Shown here: in pieces, positions 39,716 to 48,141 of the stretch
How positions within the stretch are numbered: position 1 is the first letter of the stretch
How the letters are laid out: each line of letters opens with the position of its first letter
Origin: Marichromatium bheemlicum
GTDB taxonomy: Bacteria; Pseudomonadota; Gammaproteobacteria; Chromatiales; Chromatiaceae
NCBI RefSeq assembly: GCF_012276755.1
Contig: NZ_JAAXKX010000016.1
Span: 1 to 64,000, forward strand
Reading direction: 5' to 3'
Length of the DNA: 64,000 nt
Position numbers and translations under genes: made by a program
Notes under the pieces: generated by a model
Databases searched by the model: none
Told to the model about the DNA's origin: nothing
The model's input: the letters and a program-made list of their open reading frames with translations, nothing else

Positions 39716-40372
39716 ATGAGCATTCTGACACCACCGAAAAAGGACCCACCCTGGCTCCAGCCCTTTCTGTCGCAGTGTCATACCAAGACCTACGACAAGA
39801 ATGTGGACTTCATTCGCCAGGGCCAGCCAGCGGAGAGCCTCTACTATCTGATCGAGGGGTCGGCTGCCGCATTGATCGATGACGCCGACGAGCGGCGCAC
39901 GATCATGCTCGCCTATATCAACAAGGGCGAGTTCATCGGCGAGATGGGGCTGTTCGTGCCACAGAACACGCGCAGCGTGATCGTGCGCACCCGCACCAAA
40001 TGCAAGGTCGCCGAGATCGGCTACCAGCGACTCGACCGGCTGCTCGAGAACGAGTTCAAGGGCTATGCCAAGGACTTCCTCTACAGCGTCGGCTATCAGC
40101 TCTCGACCCGGCTGCGCCAGACCAGTCGCAAGGTCAGCCACCTGGCCTTCCTCGACGTCACCGGTCGTATCGCCGGCACGCTACTGGACCTCTGCAAGCA
40201 ACCCGACGCCATGACCCATCCCGACGGGATGCAGATCCGCGTCACCCGTCAGGAGCTCGGGCGTATCGTCGGCTGCTCGCGCGAGATGGCCGGGCGGGTG
40301 CTCAAGAACCTCGAGGAGCAGGGGCTGGTCAGCGTCAAGGGCAAGACCATCGTGGTGTTCGGCACCCGTTAG
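39716..40372 (+). CDS. crp: Cyclic AMP receptor protein (Crp/Vfr type)
   Basis: This is a global transcription regulator responding to cAMP. The 218-residue protein has the cAMP-binding loop KGEFIGEMGLFVPQNTRSV with the Arg-Ser pair and the hinge-helix Thr-Ser in LRQTSRKVSHLAFLDVTGRI. The recognition HTH is VTRQELGRIVGCSREMAGRV, with SRE and the following Arg that read TGTGA in E. coli CRP. cAMP binding is expected. It is divergent from the OsmC gene. Confidence 0.94.
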   Translation: MSILTPPKKDPPWLQPFLSQCHTKTYDKNVDFIRQGQPAESLYYLIEGSAAALIDDADERRTIMLAYINKGEFIGEMGLFVPQNTRSVIVRTRTKCKVAEIGYQRLDRLLENEFKGYAKDFLYSVGYQLSTRLRQTSRKVSHLAFLDVTGRIAGTLLDLCKQPDAMTHPDGMQIRVTRQELGRIVGCSREMAGRVLKNLEEQGLVSVKGKTIVVFGTR

Positions 40373-40454
40373 CCCTGCAACGCCTCGAGCGCAGCCCCCT
40401 ACCCCGCACCACCCGACCGCACCGCCCCTTGATCTTGGAGCCACCGCCGCACCG

Positions 40455-40493
40455 GCCCCGTCCGCGTACGGGGCGGCCCGCCTCACATGAGGC
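40455..40493. terminator. Paired hairpins between convergent crp and trpC
   Basis: GCCCCGT (40455-40461) pairs with ACGGGGC (40468-40474), and GCCTCA (40480-40485) faces TGAGGC (40488-40493). The 152-base gap between converging genes otherwise shows nothing. There is no T tract, so termination is only suggested by position. Confidence 0.35.
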
Positions 40494-40524
40494 CCGCGCA
40501 GCGCGGCGATTCATCAACAGGGAT

Positions 40525-41328
40525 CTAGTCGGCGAAGAATAAGGCACGCAGCGCGGCGCCGGGGTCCTCAGCGCGCATGAAGGCCTCGCCGACGAGGAAG
40601 GCGTTGACCCCATGCGCGCGCATTCGGGTGACATCGGCGCGCGCCAAGATGCCGCTTTCGGTCACCAGCAACCGCGTCTCCGGCACCCGGTCGATCAACC
40701 CCAGGGTGGTCTCGAGGCCGACCTCGAAGCTGCGCAGGTCACGGTTGTTGATACCGATCAACTCACCGGGACAGGCCAGGGCGCGATCGAGCTCCTCGCC
40801 GTCGTGAACCTCGACGAGCACGTCGAGCCCGAGTTCGCCGGCCAAGGCACCGAGATCACGGAGCTGGGCGTCGTCGAGACAGGCGGCGATCAGCAGGATG
40901 GCGTCGGCACCGATGGCACGCGCCTCAACGACCTGATAGGGGTCGATGATGAAGTCCTTGCGGATCACCGGCAGCGCACAGGCCGCGCGCGCCTCGCGCA
41001 GATAGGCCTCGCTGCCCTGGAAGAAGTCGGCGTCGGTGAGCACCGAGAGACAGGCGGCGCCGGCGGCGGCGTAGCGCGCGGCGATCTCGGCCGGGACGAA
41101 GTGCTCGCGCAGCACCCCCTTGCTCGGACTGGCCTTCTTCACCTCAGCGATCACCGCCGGGTCGCCGGCGGCGACGCGCGCGCGCAACGCCCGCGCAAAA
41201 CCGCGCGCGGGCGCTTGCTCGGCGGCGGCGGCGCGCAACTCGGCGAGGGGGCGACGCGCGGCACGCGCGCTCACCTCCTCGGACTTGCGGTAGACGATCT
41301 TCTTCAGGATGTCCGGCGTCTCACGCAT
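40525..41328 (-). CDS. trpC: Indole-3-glycerol phosphate synthase
   Basis: TrpC closes the indole ring from CdRP in tryptophan synthesis. The 267-residue single-domain TIM barrel has [13 protein letters not shown] at the start, [17 protein letters not shown] with the catalytic Lys, [25 protein letters not shown] and [11 protein letters not shown]. It is not fused to TrpF. It is the last gene of trpE-trpG-trpD-trpC, ten bases after trpD. Confidence 0.97.
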   Translation of the reverse strand: MRETPDILKKIVYRKSEEVSARAARRPLAELRAAAAEQAPARGFARALRARVAAGDPAVIAEVKKASPSKGVLREHFVPAEIAARYAAAGAACLSVLTDADFFQGSEAYLREARAACALPVIRKDFIIDPYQVVEARAIGADAILLIAACLDDAQLRDLGALAGELGLDVLVEVHDGEELDRALACPGELIGINNRDLRSFEVGLETTLGLIDRVPETRLLVTESGILARADVTRMRAHGVNAFLVGEAFMRAEDPGAALRALFFAD

Positions 41329-41338
41329 CTCTTGATCC

Positions 41339-42382
41339 TCAGCTTGCCGCTGCCAGCGGACGACCGAGGCCGCCGGTCAGCTCCCGCAATCGTTCGAGCC
41401 GACGCAACGCCTCGCCCGAATCGATCACCTCGGCGGCACGGGTCACACCAGTGGCCAGCGAGGGTGCACGGCCGGCGACGTAGATCGCTGCGCCGGCATT
41501 GAGCAGCACCATCTCGCGCGCCGCCCCTGGCTCGCCACCGAGCACTCCGCGCAATACCCGCAGGCTCTCCTGCGGCCCCGAGACCCGTACTGCATCGAGC
41601 GGTGCACGGGTGAGGCCGAAGTCCTCCGGGCGCACGCTGTAGCGATGGATCTCGCCGCCCTTGAGTTCGGCGATATCGGTGCTGTCGCCGATACTGATCT
41701 CGTCGAGACCATCGCGCGCGTGCACCACCATGACATGGCGGCAACCGAGCCGGTGCAGCACCTCGGCCAGGGGTTCGAGCAGGTGGTCGGAGAACACCCC
41801 GAGCACCTGGTTGGAGACCCGCGCCGGGTTGGTCAGGGGTCCGAGGACGTTGAACAGCGTGCGGACCCCGAGCGCGCGCCGGGGCTCGACCGCGTGCTTC
41901 ATCGCGCTGTGATGACCGGGAGCAAACATAAAACCGACCCCGATCTCATGGACACAGCGCGCCACCTCTGTCGGACCGAGATCGAGTCTGACCCCGGCGG
42001 CCTCGAGCACATCGGCCGCACCGGACTTGCTCGACACCGAGCGGTTGCCGTGCTTGGCCACCCGACAACCGGCCGCGGCGGCGACGAACATGCTGGTGGT
42101 GGAGACGTTGAAGGTCCCCGAGGCATCCCCTCCGGTCCCGACGATGTCGACGGCATGTTCGAGGCCGTCGAGCTCGACCCCGGTGGCGAGGTCGCGCATC
42201 ACCGCCGCGGCGGTGGCGATCTCGGTCACCGATTCGCCCTTCATCCGCAGTGCGACTAGGAAGCCGGCGATCTGTGCCGCACTCGCGCCCCCGGTCATGA
42301 TGGTGTGCATCACCGAGCGCATCTGGGTCTCGTTGAGATCCCGGCCGTCGATGCAGTGTGTAATGGCGTCCTTGATGTCCAT
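41339..42382 (-). CDS. trpD: Anthranilate phosphoribosyltransferase
   Basis: TrpD attaches phosphoribosyl to anthranilate. The 347-residue protein has the PRPP loop [36 protein letters not shown] and [14 protein letters not shown] 42382 shares one base with the trpG stop (TGATG), so translation is coupled. It is separate from the glutamine amidotransferase. Confidence 0.97.
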   Translation of the reverse strand: MDIKDAITHCIDGRDLNETQMRSVMHTIMTGGASAAQIAGFLVALRMKGESVTEIATAAAVMRDLATGVELDGLEHAVDIVGTGGDASGTFNVSTTSMFVAAAAGCRVAKHGNRSVSSKSGAADVLEAAGVRLDLGPTEVARCVHEIGVGFMFAPGHHSAMKHAVEPRRALGVRTLFNVLGPLTNPARVSNQVLGVFSDHLLEPLAEVLHRLGCRHVMVVHARDGLDEISIGDSTDIAELKGGEIHRYSVRPEDFGLTRAPLDAVRVSGPQESLRVLRGVLGGEPGAAREMVLLNAGAAIYVAGRAPSLATGVTRAAEVIDSGEALRRLERLRELTGGLGRPLAAAS

Positions 42383-42972
42383 CAGTCGCGATCCTCGATG
42401 AAGTTGCGCAGCAGGTCGTGGCCGTGCTGACTCAGGATGGATTCGGGATGGAACTGCACCCCCTGGATCGGCAGGGTGCGATGACGTACCCCCATGATCG
42501 CATCGAGTGCACCGTCCTTGGTCTGGGTCCAGGCCGTGACCTCGAGACACTCTGGCAGGGTCTCGGGGTCGATGACCAGTGAATGATAGCGGGTCGCCAC
42601 GAAGGGATCGGCGAGCCCGGCGAACACGCCACAGGCGCGGTGATACACCGGCGAGGTCTTGCCGTGCATGACCTCGCGGGCACGGACGATGCGCGCCCCG
42701 AAGACCTGACCGATTGACTGATGACCGAGACAGACGCCGAGGATCGGCACCCGCCCGGCCATGGCATCGATCAGCGCCATCGAGATCCCGGCCTCGTTGG
42801 GGGTACAGGGACCGGGGGAGATGACGATACGCTCGGGGCGCATCGCCATCACCTCGTCGACCGTGCACTCGTCGTTACGCACCACCCGTACCTCGGCGCC
42901 GAGTTCACCGAAGTATTGCACCAGGTTGTAGGTGAAGGAGTCGTAGTTGTCGAGCATCAGCAACATGGTCAT
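42382..42972 (-). CDS. trpG: Anthranilate synthase component II (glutamine amidotransferase)
   Basis: TrpG supplies ammonia to TrpE. The 196-residue class I amidotransferase has [31 protein letters not shown], the nucleophile Cys in [15 protein letters not shown] (about residue 81) and the late [11 protein letters not shown] His/Glu. ATG 42972 overlaps the trpE stop (ATGA). Confidence 0.96.
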   Translation of the reverse strand: MTMLLMLDNYDSFTYNLVQYFGELGAEVRVVRNDECTVDEVMAMRPERIVISPGPCTPNEAGISMALIDAMAGRVPILGVCLGHQSIGQVFGARIVRAREVMHGKTSPVYHRACGVFAGLADPFVATRYHSLVIDPETLPECLEVTAWTQTKDGALDAIMGVRHRTLPIQGVQFHPESILSQHGHDLLRNFIEDRD

Positions 42973-44468
42973 TCCCCCTTCAGCCCGCAGCCGTAACGAT
43001 CGATACCCATCTCGGCGGCACTCACCGCGCGGAAGATGGCGCGCCCCTTGTTCATGGTCTCCTGCCACTCCAGCTCAGGCTGGGAGTCGGCGACGATCCC
43101 GGCGCCGGCCTGGATGTGCAGGGTGGCGTCGCGGATCACTGCGGTGCGGATGGCGATGGCGGTATCCATGTTGCCGTTCCAGGAGAGATAGCCCACCGCG
43201 CCGGAATAGATGCCGCGCTTGACCGGTTCGAGTTCGTCGATGATCTCCATAGCGCGCACCTTCGGTGCCCCGGAGACGGTCCCCGCCGGGAAGGTCGCAC
43301 GCAGCACGTCGATCGCACTCATCCCCTCGCGCAGCCGGCCGGTGACGTTGGAGACGATGTGCATGACGTGTGAATAGCGCTCGATGACCATCTTCTCGGT
43401 CAGACGCACACTACCGACCTCGGCGACCCGACCGGCGTCGTTGCGGCCAAGATCGATCAACATCAGATGTTCGGCCAACTCCTTGGGGTCGGCGAGCAAC
43501 TCGCGCTCGAGCGCCTGATCCTCGACCTCGTTGGCGCCACGCCTGCGCGTCCCGGCAATCGGACGCACGGTCACCACCCCATCCTCGAGCCGGGTGAGGA
43601 TCTCGGGCGAGGAGCCGACGATCTGAAACTCACCGAAATCGAGGAAGTACATATAGGGCGAGGGATTGAGCCCACGCAGCGCGCGATAGAGATCGAGGGG
43701 TGGGGCCTGGAAGGGGATCGACAGCCGCTGCGAGAGCACCACCTGCATGCAGTCGCCGGCGAGGATGTAGTCCTTACTGCGCTCGACCGCGTCCTTGAAG
43801 CCCTGCTCGGTGAAACCGGAGACGAAGTCGTCCTCGTCGACGCGACGCCGCTCGCCGGCCTGATGTGGCACCAGGGGCCGGCACATGCGTTCGGTGAGCG
43901 CGGTGATCCGCGCCTGCCCCGATTCCAGGGTGTCGCCGGCGGTGGGGTCGAGATGGAGGACGATATAGAGCCGCCCGCTGAGATTGTCGAACACCACCAC
44001 CTCGTCGGAGACCATCAGCTGGATGTCGGCGGTGTCGAGCAGGTCGGGATTGGGCGAGGTCCCCAGCCGCGGCTCGATGTAGCGCACGGTGTCGTAACCG
44101 AAATAGCCAACCAGGCCGCCGGTGAAACGCGGCAGCCCTTCGACGTCGAAGGCCTCGAACCGGGCCTGGTAGGACTCGATCCAGGCCAGTGGGTCGGCGA
44201 CCTGGTGCGACTCGATCACCGCGCCGTCGCGCTCCAGGGTGACCTCGTGACCACGCACCCGCAGCAGGGTGCGGCAGGGCAGACCGATGATCGAGTAACG
44301 GCCCCATTTCTCGCCGCCCTGGACAGACTCGAAAAGGTAGGAGTTAGGCCCGGCGGCGAGCTTGAGATAGACGCTCAGCGGGGTCTCAAGGTCGGCGAGG
44401 ACCTCGCTGACGAGCGGAATACGGTTATAACCCTGCCCAGCGAGGGCACGGAAGGTCGCGGGAGTCAT
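42969..44468 (-). CDS. trpE: Anthranilate synthase component I
   Basis: TrpE forms anthranilate from chorismate and is feedback-inhibited by tryptophan. The 499-residue protein has an N-terminal regulatory region with [20 protein letters not shown] and the chorismate-binding C-terminal half: [50 protein letters not shown] and [20 protein letters not shown] stands six bases before ATG 44468. A Trp-containing leader peptide is encoded upstream, indicating control by ribosome position. Confidence 0.97.
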   Translation of the reverse strand: MTPATFRALAGQGYNRIPLVSEVLADLETPLSVYLKLAAGPNSYLFESVQGGEKWGRYSIIGLPCRTLLRVRGHEVTLERDGAVIESHQVADPLAWIESYQARFEAFDVEGLPRFTGGLVGYFGYDTVRYIEPRLGTSPNPDLLDTADIQLMVSDEVVVFDNLSGRLYIVLHLDPTAGDTLESGQARITALTERMCRPLVPHQAGERRRVDEDDFVSGFTEQGFKDAVERSKDYILAGDCMQVVLSQRLSIPFQAPPLDLYRALRGLNPSPYMYFLDFGEFQIVGSSPEILTRLEDGVVTVRPIAGTRRRGANEVEDQALERELLADPKELAEHLMLIDLGRNDAGRVAEVGSVRLTEKMVIERYSHVMHIVSNVTGRLREGMSAIDVLRATFPAGTVSGAPKVRAMEIIDELEPVKRGIYSGAVGYLSWNGNMDTAIAIRTAVIRDATLHIQAGAGIVADSQPELEWQETMNKGRAIFRAVSAAEMGIDRYGCGLKGE

Positions 44469-44477
44469 GTGGATCTC

Positions 44478-44508
44478 CTGACTGCAGCGTTTGGACGATA
44501 GGGGTCAG
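44478..44508 (-). promoter_or_regulatory. Possible hairpin next to the trpE ribosome site
   Basis: On the minus strand CTGAC (44508-44504) can pair with GTCAG (44482-44478); the second arm ends inside CAGGAG, the trpE ribosome site. Only five base pairs plus a possible G-T support it, with a 21-base loop. If real it would link leader-peptide translation to trpE initiation. Confidence 0.3.
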
Positions 44509-44513
44509 ACGAA

Positions 44514-44530
44514 GGCGACTTAGCGTCGCC
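44514..44530 (-). promoter_or_regulatory. Hairpin at the end of the trp leader ORF
   Basis: GGCGAC, loop GCTAA, GTCGCC form a perfect six-pair hairpin on the minus strand. The loop contains the TAA stop of the leader ORF and the 5' arm covers its last codons, so a stalled ribosome would block this structure. That geometry is typical of attenuation control. Confidence 0.5.
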
Positions 44531-44570
44531 ATCGCCACCCTACCGTCACTCGAGCTGCGTCGATCCACAT
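44520..44570 (-). CDS. trpL: trp operon leader peptide, 16 residues
   Basis: ATG at 44570 opens a 16-codon frame MWIDAARVTVGWRWRR ending TAA, 51 bases before trpE. Trp codons are at positions 2, 12 and 14, far above the usual rate for so rare a residue, and two stand near the end as in known trp leader peptides. An internal GTG (44549) could give a shorter MTVGWRWRR. No strong ribosome site is seen for the ATG. A hairpin spans the stop codon. Ribosome stalling at low Trp-tRNA is inferred; a classic U-run terminator was not found, so the exact mechanism is open. Confidence 0.65.
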   Translation of the reverse strand: MWIDAARVTVGWRWRR

Positions 44571-44604
44571 GATGTGTCAGATGATCTCGTTGTGTGTCTA
44601 GCCA

Positions 44605-44622
44605 GCCCGCTCCTCAGCGGGC
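44605..44622 (-). terminator. Hairpin at the gph stop codon
   Basis: GCCCGCT at 44605-44611 and AGCGGGC at 44616-44622 form seven perfect pairs with a four-base loop. The arm includes the end of gph. It would separate rpe-gph from the trp leader region; there is no T run on the minus strand after it. Confidence 0.45.
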
Positions 44623-45306
44623 CGCAGCCAGCATTCCGGCAAGTTCGCTCAGCGAGTCGATGACCGCATCGGGCGCACTGTCGCGGATGTCCAGGCCGTG
44701 ATTGTACCCATAACTGGTACAAATGATACCGAATTTTGCCGCCCGCGCCGCTCGCACGTCACTGACCGAGTCGCCGATCATCAGCGACGCGGTCGGATCG
44801 ACGCCGAAATGGCGCGCCGCGTGCAGCAGCGGCAGCGGATCGGGCTTACACGCAACCAGGGTATCACCACTGATGACGATACCAAAGTCCTCGTAGAGCC
44901 CGAGATGACGTAGCAGTGGCCCGGTGAAGCGGGCCGCCTTGTTGGTCACCAAGCCGAGGGGATAACCTGCGGCCTTGAGGAAATCGAGCCCCTCGCGTAC
45001 TCCGGGATAGAGCGTGGCACGCTCGAAGGTGTGCTCGGCATAGAGTTCGAGGAAGATCGGATAGGCGCGATCGAACTCGCTCGCCTCGGGCTCACCCTCG
45101 AGCGCCCCGACCAGGGCGCGACGCACCAAGCGCTCGAGCCCGTTCCCCACCCAGGTGCGCACCGCCGCCTCGCCACGGGGCCCGCGCCCCAGACGCTCGA
45201 GCATGGTATCGACGCAGTAGGTGAGATCGGGGACGCTGTCGACCAGGGTGCCATCGAGGTCGCACAGCACCATCTGTGGGCGACGGAGCGGAGCCATGGC
45301 GTTCAT
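44614..45306 (-). CDS. gph: Phosphoglycolate phosphatase
   Basis: Gph hydrolyses 2-phosphoglycolate, a product of Rubisco oxygenation and of DNA repair. The 230-residue HAD enzyme has MVLCDLDGTLVDSVPDL, the helical cap, GLVTNKAARFTGPLL, ACKPDPLPLL and LMIGDSVSDVRAA. ATG 45306 overlaps the rpe stop (TGATG) and is preferred to ATG 45312. In an autotroph this enzyme would matter for photorespiratory salvage; that link is inference. Confidence 0.92.
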   Translation of the reverse strand: MNAMAPLRRPQMVLCDLDGTLVDSVPDLTYCVDTMLERLGRGPRGEAAVRTWVGNGLERLVRRALVGALEGEPEASEFDRAYPIFLELYAEHTFERATLYPGVREGLDFLKAAGYPLGLVTNKAARFTGPLLRHLGLYEDFGIVISGDTLVACKPDPLPLLHAARHFGVDPTASLMIGDSVSDVRAARAAKFGIICTSYGYNHGLDIRDSAPDAVIDSLSELAGMLAAAR

Positions 45307-45998
45307 CAGCACCCCGCCCCGGCCAGCGCCTCGCGCATCTGGCCGATGATGGTGTCGTAGCGGTTGGGATCCTCGGCCCGCCCCTTGCCGAAGACGCCGG
45401 AGCCGGAGACGAAGGTGTCGGCGCCGGCGGCCTTGATCGTGGCGATGTTGTCGACCTTGACCCCGCCGTCGACCTCGAGACGGATGTCTCGACCGCTGGC
45501 ATCAATGCGGCGGCGCACCTCGCGCAGCTTGTCGAGCGTTGCGGGGATGAAGCTCTGCCCACCGAAACCGGGATTGACCGACATCAGCAACACCATGTCG
45601 ACCTTGTCCATCACATAATCGAGATAGCTCAGCGGCGTGGCCGGGTTGAACACCAGCCCCGACTTGCAGCCCTGATCGCGGATCAGCTGCAGGCTGCGAT
45701 CGATGTGCTCGCTGGCTTCGGGGTGGAAGGTGATGTAGGTCGCCCCGGCGGCGGCGAAGTCAGGGATGATGCGATCGACCGGCTTGACCATCAGGTGCAC
45801 GTCGATCGGGGCCTCGACCCCGTGCTTGCGCAGCGCCTCGCACACCAGCGGACCGATGGTGAGATTCGGCACGTAATGGTTGTCCATGACATCGAAGTGC
45901 ACGATGTCGGCCCCGGCGGCCAGCACCTGGTCGACCTCCTCGCCGAGACGGGCGAAATCGGCCGAGAGGATCGATGGCGCAATCAGATCGCGCGTCAT
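45306..45998 (-). CDS. rpe: Ribulose-phosphate 3-epimerase
   Basis: Rpe interconverts ribulose 5-phosphate and xylulose 5-phosphate in the pentose phosphate and Calvin cycles. The 230-residue TIM barrel has [64 protein letters not shown] and [12 protein letters not shown]. It is coupled to gph, and this rpe-gph-trpE order occurs in other gammaproteobacteria such as Pseudomonas. Confidence 0.97.
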   Translation of the reverse strand: MTRDLIAPSILSADFARLGEEVDQVLAAGADIVHFDVMDNHYVPNLTIGPLVCEALRKHGVEAPIDVHLMVKPVDRIIPDFAAAGATYITFHPEASEHIDRSLQLIRDQGCKSGLVFNPATPLSYLDYVMDKVDMVLLMSVNPGFGGQSFIPATLDKLREVRRRIDASGRDIRLEVDGGVKVDNIATIKAAGADTFVSGSGVFGKGRAEDPNRYDTIIGQMREALAGAGC

Positions 45999-46102
45999 GG
46001 CAGGGTCCCCCTAGGAATGTTATGGCGTCACCCCACCGCCCCCCGGGGGCACGGCGAGGCACGCAGGATGAGTCGAGTCGTCCGGGCGCGAAACGGCCAG
46101 GA

Positions 46103-46600
46103 CTAGAGCGCCAACGGCGGCGACAGGGTGAAGGAGACGCTCGGCGACTCGTCGTAATCGACATCGCCCTCGTCCCACTCCAAGGAGCCCATACTGTGCG
46201 CGTCGCGCCAGTAGGTCTGATAGAGCTCGAGCATAGGGTTGTCGAGCACCTGGGCAGGGGCACCGAGCACCGCCTCGAGCTGGTCACGACTGGCACGGTA
46301 CCAGTCGAGGCCGGCATCTTCCTTGATGAAGGAAATCGCCGTCAGACGACCGTCGACGAAGCGATAGAGGCGCTGATCGAAATCCACCTCACCGAGCACC
46401 GGCGCGACCCCGGGATCGGCACAGATGGTGAAGGCACGCCCGCGGAATTGCTCCTCATGCAACACCTCGAGTCCGACCGGACGGGCATCGCCCCAATCCA
46501 GGTCACCGCGCGCCAGATCAAGCCCGGTGGCAAGCGTCTGCCCGCTACAGAGCAACGCCAGCGCCACCATCAATCCCTGCCATCTCGCCCCACCGCGCAT
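46103..46600 (-). CDS. Predicted secreted protein of unknown function
   Basis: From ATG 46600 the 165-residue product has a signal peptide (residues 1-25, ending LATG or similar) and a mature acidic part. Readable features are RAFTICADPGVAPVLGEV, YRFVDGRLTAISFIKEDAG, a Tyr/Asp-rich NPMLELYQTYWRDA and a strand-like SVSFTLSPPLAL end. I do not recognise the family. The frame is open upstream through repeat element C, where it would translate repeats, so the later start is chosen. It is alone, about 100 bases downstream of rpe's start on the same strand direction. Confidence 0.65.
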   Translation of the reverse strand: MRGGARWQGLMVALALLCSGQTLATGLDLARGDLDWGDARPVGLEVLHEEQFRGRAFTICADPGVAPVLGEVDFDQRLYRFVDGRLTAISFIKEDAGLDWYRASRDQLEAVLGAPAQVLDNPMLELYQTYWRDAHSMGSLEWDEGDVDYDESPSVSFTLSPPLAL

Positions 46601-46683
46601 CCTCGTCACCACCGTTGGTCGTCTCTTCAGCAGCGCCCGAGTATAGGCAGAGCCCGCGCGCGGGTGCAATGACGGACCGGCGT

Positions 46684-46732
46684 CAGCGACCAGCGACCAG
46701 CGACCAGCGACCAGCGACCAGCGACCAGCGAC
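46684..46732. repeat. Tandem heptamer array, 7 x CAGCGAC
   Basis: Seven perfect copies (unit equivalent to CCAGCGA) followed by CAGGG, at the left edge of element C and about 85 bases upstream of the secreted-protein start. Confidence 0.95.
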
Positions 46733-47024
46733 CAGGGCATTGAACCGCCAAGATACCGTCTTGCCCGTCAATCGCCGATCATGCACACCAGCCTCGCCGA
46801 CTGGAGGCTGGATGCTGATTCGAACCGCAAAGCCGCAAAGCACGCAAAGGAGAGGTAGAGCCTCCAGCGACCAGCCTCCAGTCACCAGTGGATGTGCATC
46901 CTCGGCAGCAGCACGGCCTGCCATCACCTTGGCGCCGGTGTTAGAGGACCAGCGACCACTGGCCGCTGATCACTGAAACTTGAACACCTTCGCACCCTTT
47001 GCGACTTGGCGGTTCAATCCTCCC

Positions 47025-47059
47025 GGCTGGCGGCTGGCGGCTGGCGGCTGGCGGCTGGC
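47025..47059. repeat. Tandem heptamer array, 5 x GGCTGGC
   Basis: Five perfect copies and a degenerate sixth between the two right-type termini of element C. On the other strand the unit is CCAGCCG, the same as the left array of element A. Confidence 0.95.
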
Positions 47060-47143
47060 GGCTGATGGCTTGAATCCCTTCGCGCCCTTTGCAGCTTTGC
47101 GGTTCAAACTACCTGGCGGCTGGCAAGCGCCAAGCGGCGGCAC

Positions 47144-47953
47144 TCATCCGCGGGCGCGGGTGATGGTCTCGTAGGCGCGGCGGATCTCCTGGGTCTTCTG
47201 CGAGGCGGCCTGGATCTGCGCCTCGCTCACCCCTTGCGAGACCAGCTTGTCGGGGTGGTGCTGGCTCATCAGCCGCCGATAGGCGCGCTTGACCTCGGCG
47301 TCGCTGGCCCGGGCACGGACGCCGAGCACGGCATAGGCACGCGAGAGCGGTAGCTCGCGCCGCGGCGCCGCACCCGGCCCTGCGGAGGCGCCACCGGCAT
47401 CACGGACCCGTCGCTGTAGCGAGACCAGCAGCTCGATGCGCCGATAGGCGCCGTTGGAGACCTCGAGTCCACGGCGGATGGCCTCGAGCGCGGCGCGCTG
47501 GGCACGCGACGGAGGCCCGTCGACATAGGCCATCGACAACGCCACCTCGAGCAGCAGATGCAGCAGAGGCCCCTGGCCGGCGGCAACCTCGTGCAGCGCC
47601 CCGATCTCGGCGGCCAGGGCGAACTCCGGGGCCTTGCCGGCACTGAACAGGCCGATCGCTTGCTGGCGCTGTGGTGCGCCCAACCCCATCCGAGTCATCA
47701 CCGATTCGGCATAGGCGATCTCGGCCTCGCTTACCCGACCATCGGCCTTGGCCACATGCCCCATGACCCGAAAGCCCGCCTCGAAGAAGCGCTGTTGGAT
47801 ACGCGAGCGCTGCTCCAGGGTCAGTCGATCCCCGCCCTTGTTGGCCCAGCTACGCTCGACCCCGCGGCCGAGGGCGGCGCCGAACAGGGCACCGAGCGGG
47901 CCGCCGAACACCAACCCGAGACCGCCGGCGACGGCCGTACCGAACCAGCGCAT
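47144..47953 (-). CDS. djlA: Membrane-anchored DnaJ-like co-chaperone DjlA
   Basis: DjlA is a DnaK co-chaperone linked in E. coli to envelope stress signalling. The 269-residue protein has an N-terminal Gly-rich membrane segment (TAVAGGLGLVFGGPLGALFG), a TerB-like helical middle (about 50-160, HVAKADGRVSEAEIAYAE) and a C-terminal J domain with AYAVLGVRARASDAEVKRAY and the essential HPD in SQHHPDKLVSQG. It is divergent from tas. Confidence 0.92.
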   Translation of the reverse strand: MRWFGTAVAGGLGLVFGGPLGALFGAALGRGVERSWANKGGDRLTLEQRSRIQQRFFEAGFRVMGHVAKADGRVSEAEIAYAESVMTRMGLGAPQRQQAIGLFSAGKAPEFALAAEIGALHEVAAGQGPLLHLLLEVALSMAYVDGPPSRAQRAALEAIRRGLEVSNGAYRRIELLVSLQRRVRDAGGASAGPGAAPRRELPLSRAYAVLGVRARASDAEVKRAYRRLMSQHHPDKLVSQGVSEAQIQAASQKTQEIRRAYETITRARG

Positions 47954-48141
47954 GCATGCACTCCGTAGATTGACGATGACGAGATCAGAATATCGGGCCG
48001 ACCCCTACGTGATCGCAAGGTCCCGGCGCAAGCAGGCAAGCCTAGCATGATACGACCGACGCGATCGGCCCATCCACGCCGGGTTGCTAAGATGGGCCGT
48101 CATCCACCCGGGCCGCCCCGGGTCAGCCACAGGAGACCCAG

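Larger units (their letters stand above)
46684..47107. repeat. Repeat element C with two interleaved pairs of termini
   Basis: Left-type ends occur at 46740-46752 (TTGAACCGCCAAG) and 46822-46849 (GAACCGC plus two CGCAAAG heptamers). Right-type ends occur at 46987-47017 and 47077-47107. By sequence the first left matches the first right (CGCCAAG) and the second left matches the second right (CGCAAAG), so the pairs interleave. Seven CAGCGAC units lie at the left edge and five GGCTGGC units between the two right ends. The core near 46885-46960 resembles element A. It fills most of the 543-base gap between djlA and the secreted-protein gene; no gene is seen there. Confidence 0.85.

Noticed and set aside
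46601-46927. N-terminal extension of the 46103-46600 protein through element C
   Set aside because: The extension translates heptamer repeats (a recurring Ala-Gly-Arg-Trp pattern) and puts the signal peptide in the middle of the chain.
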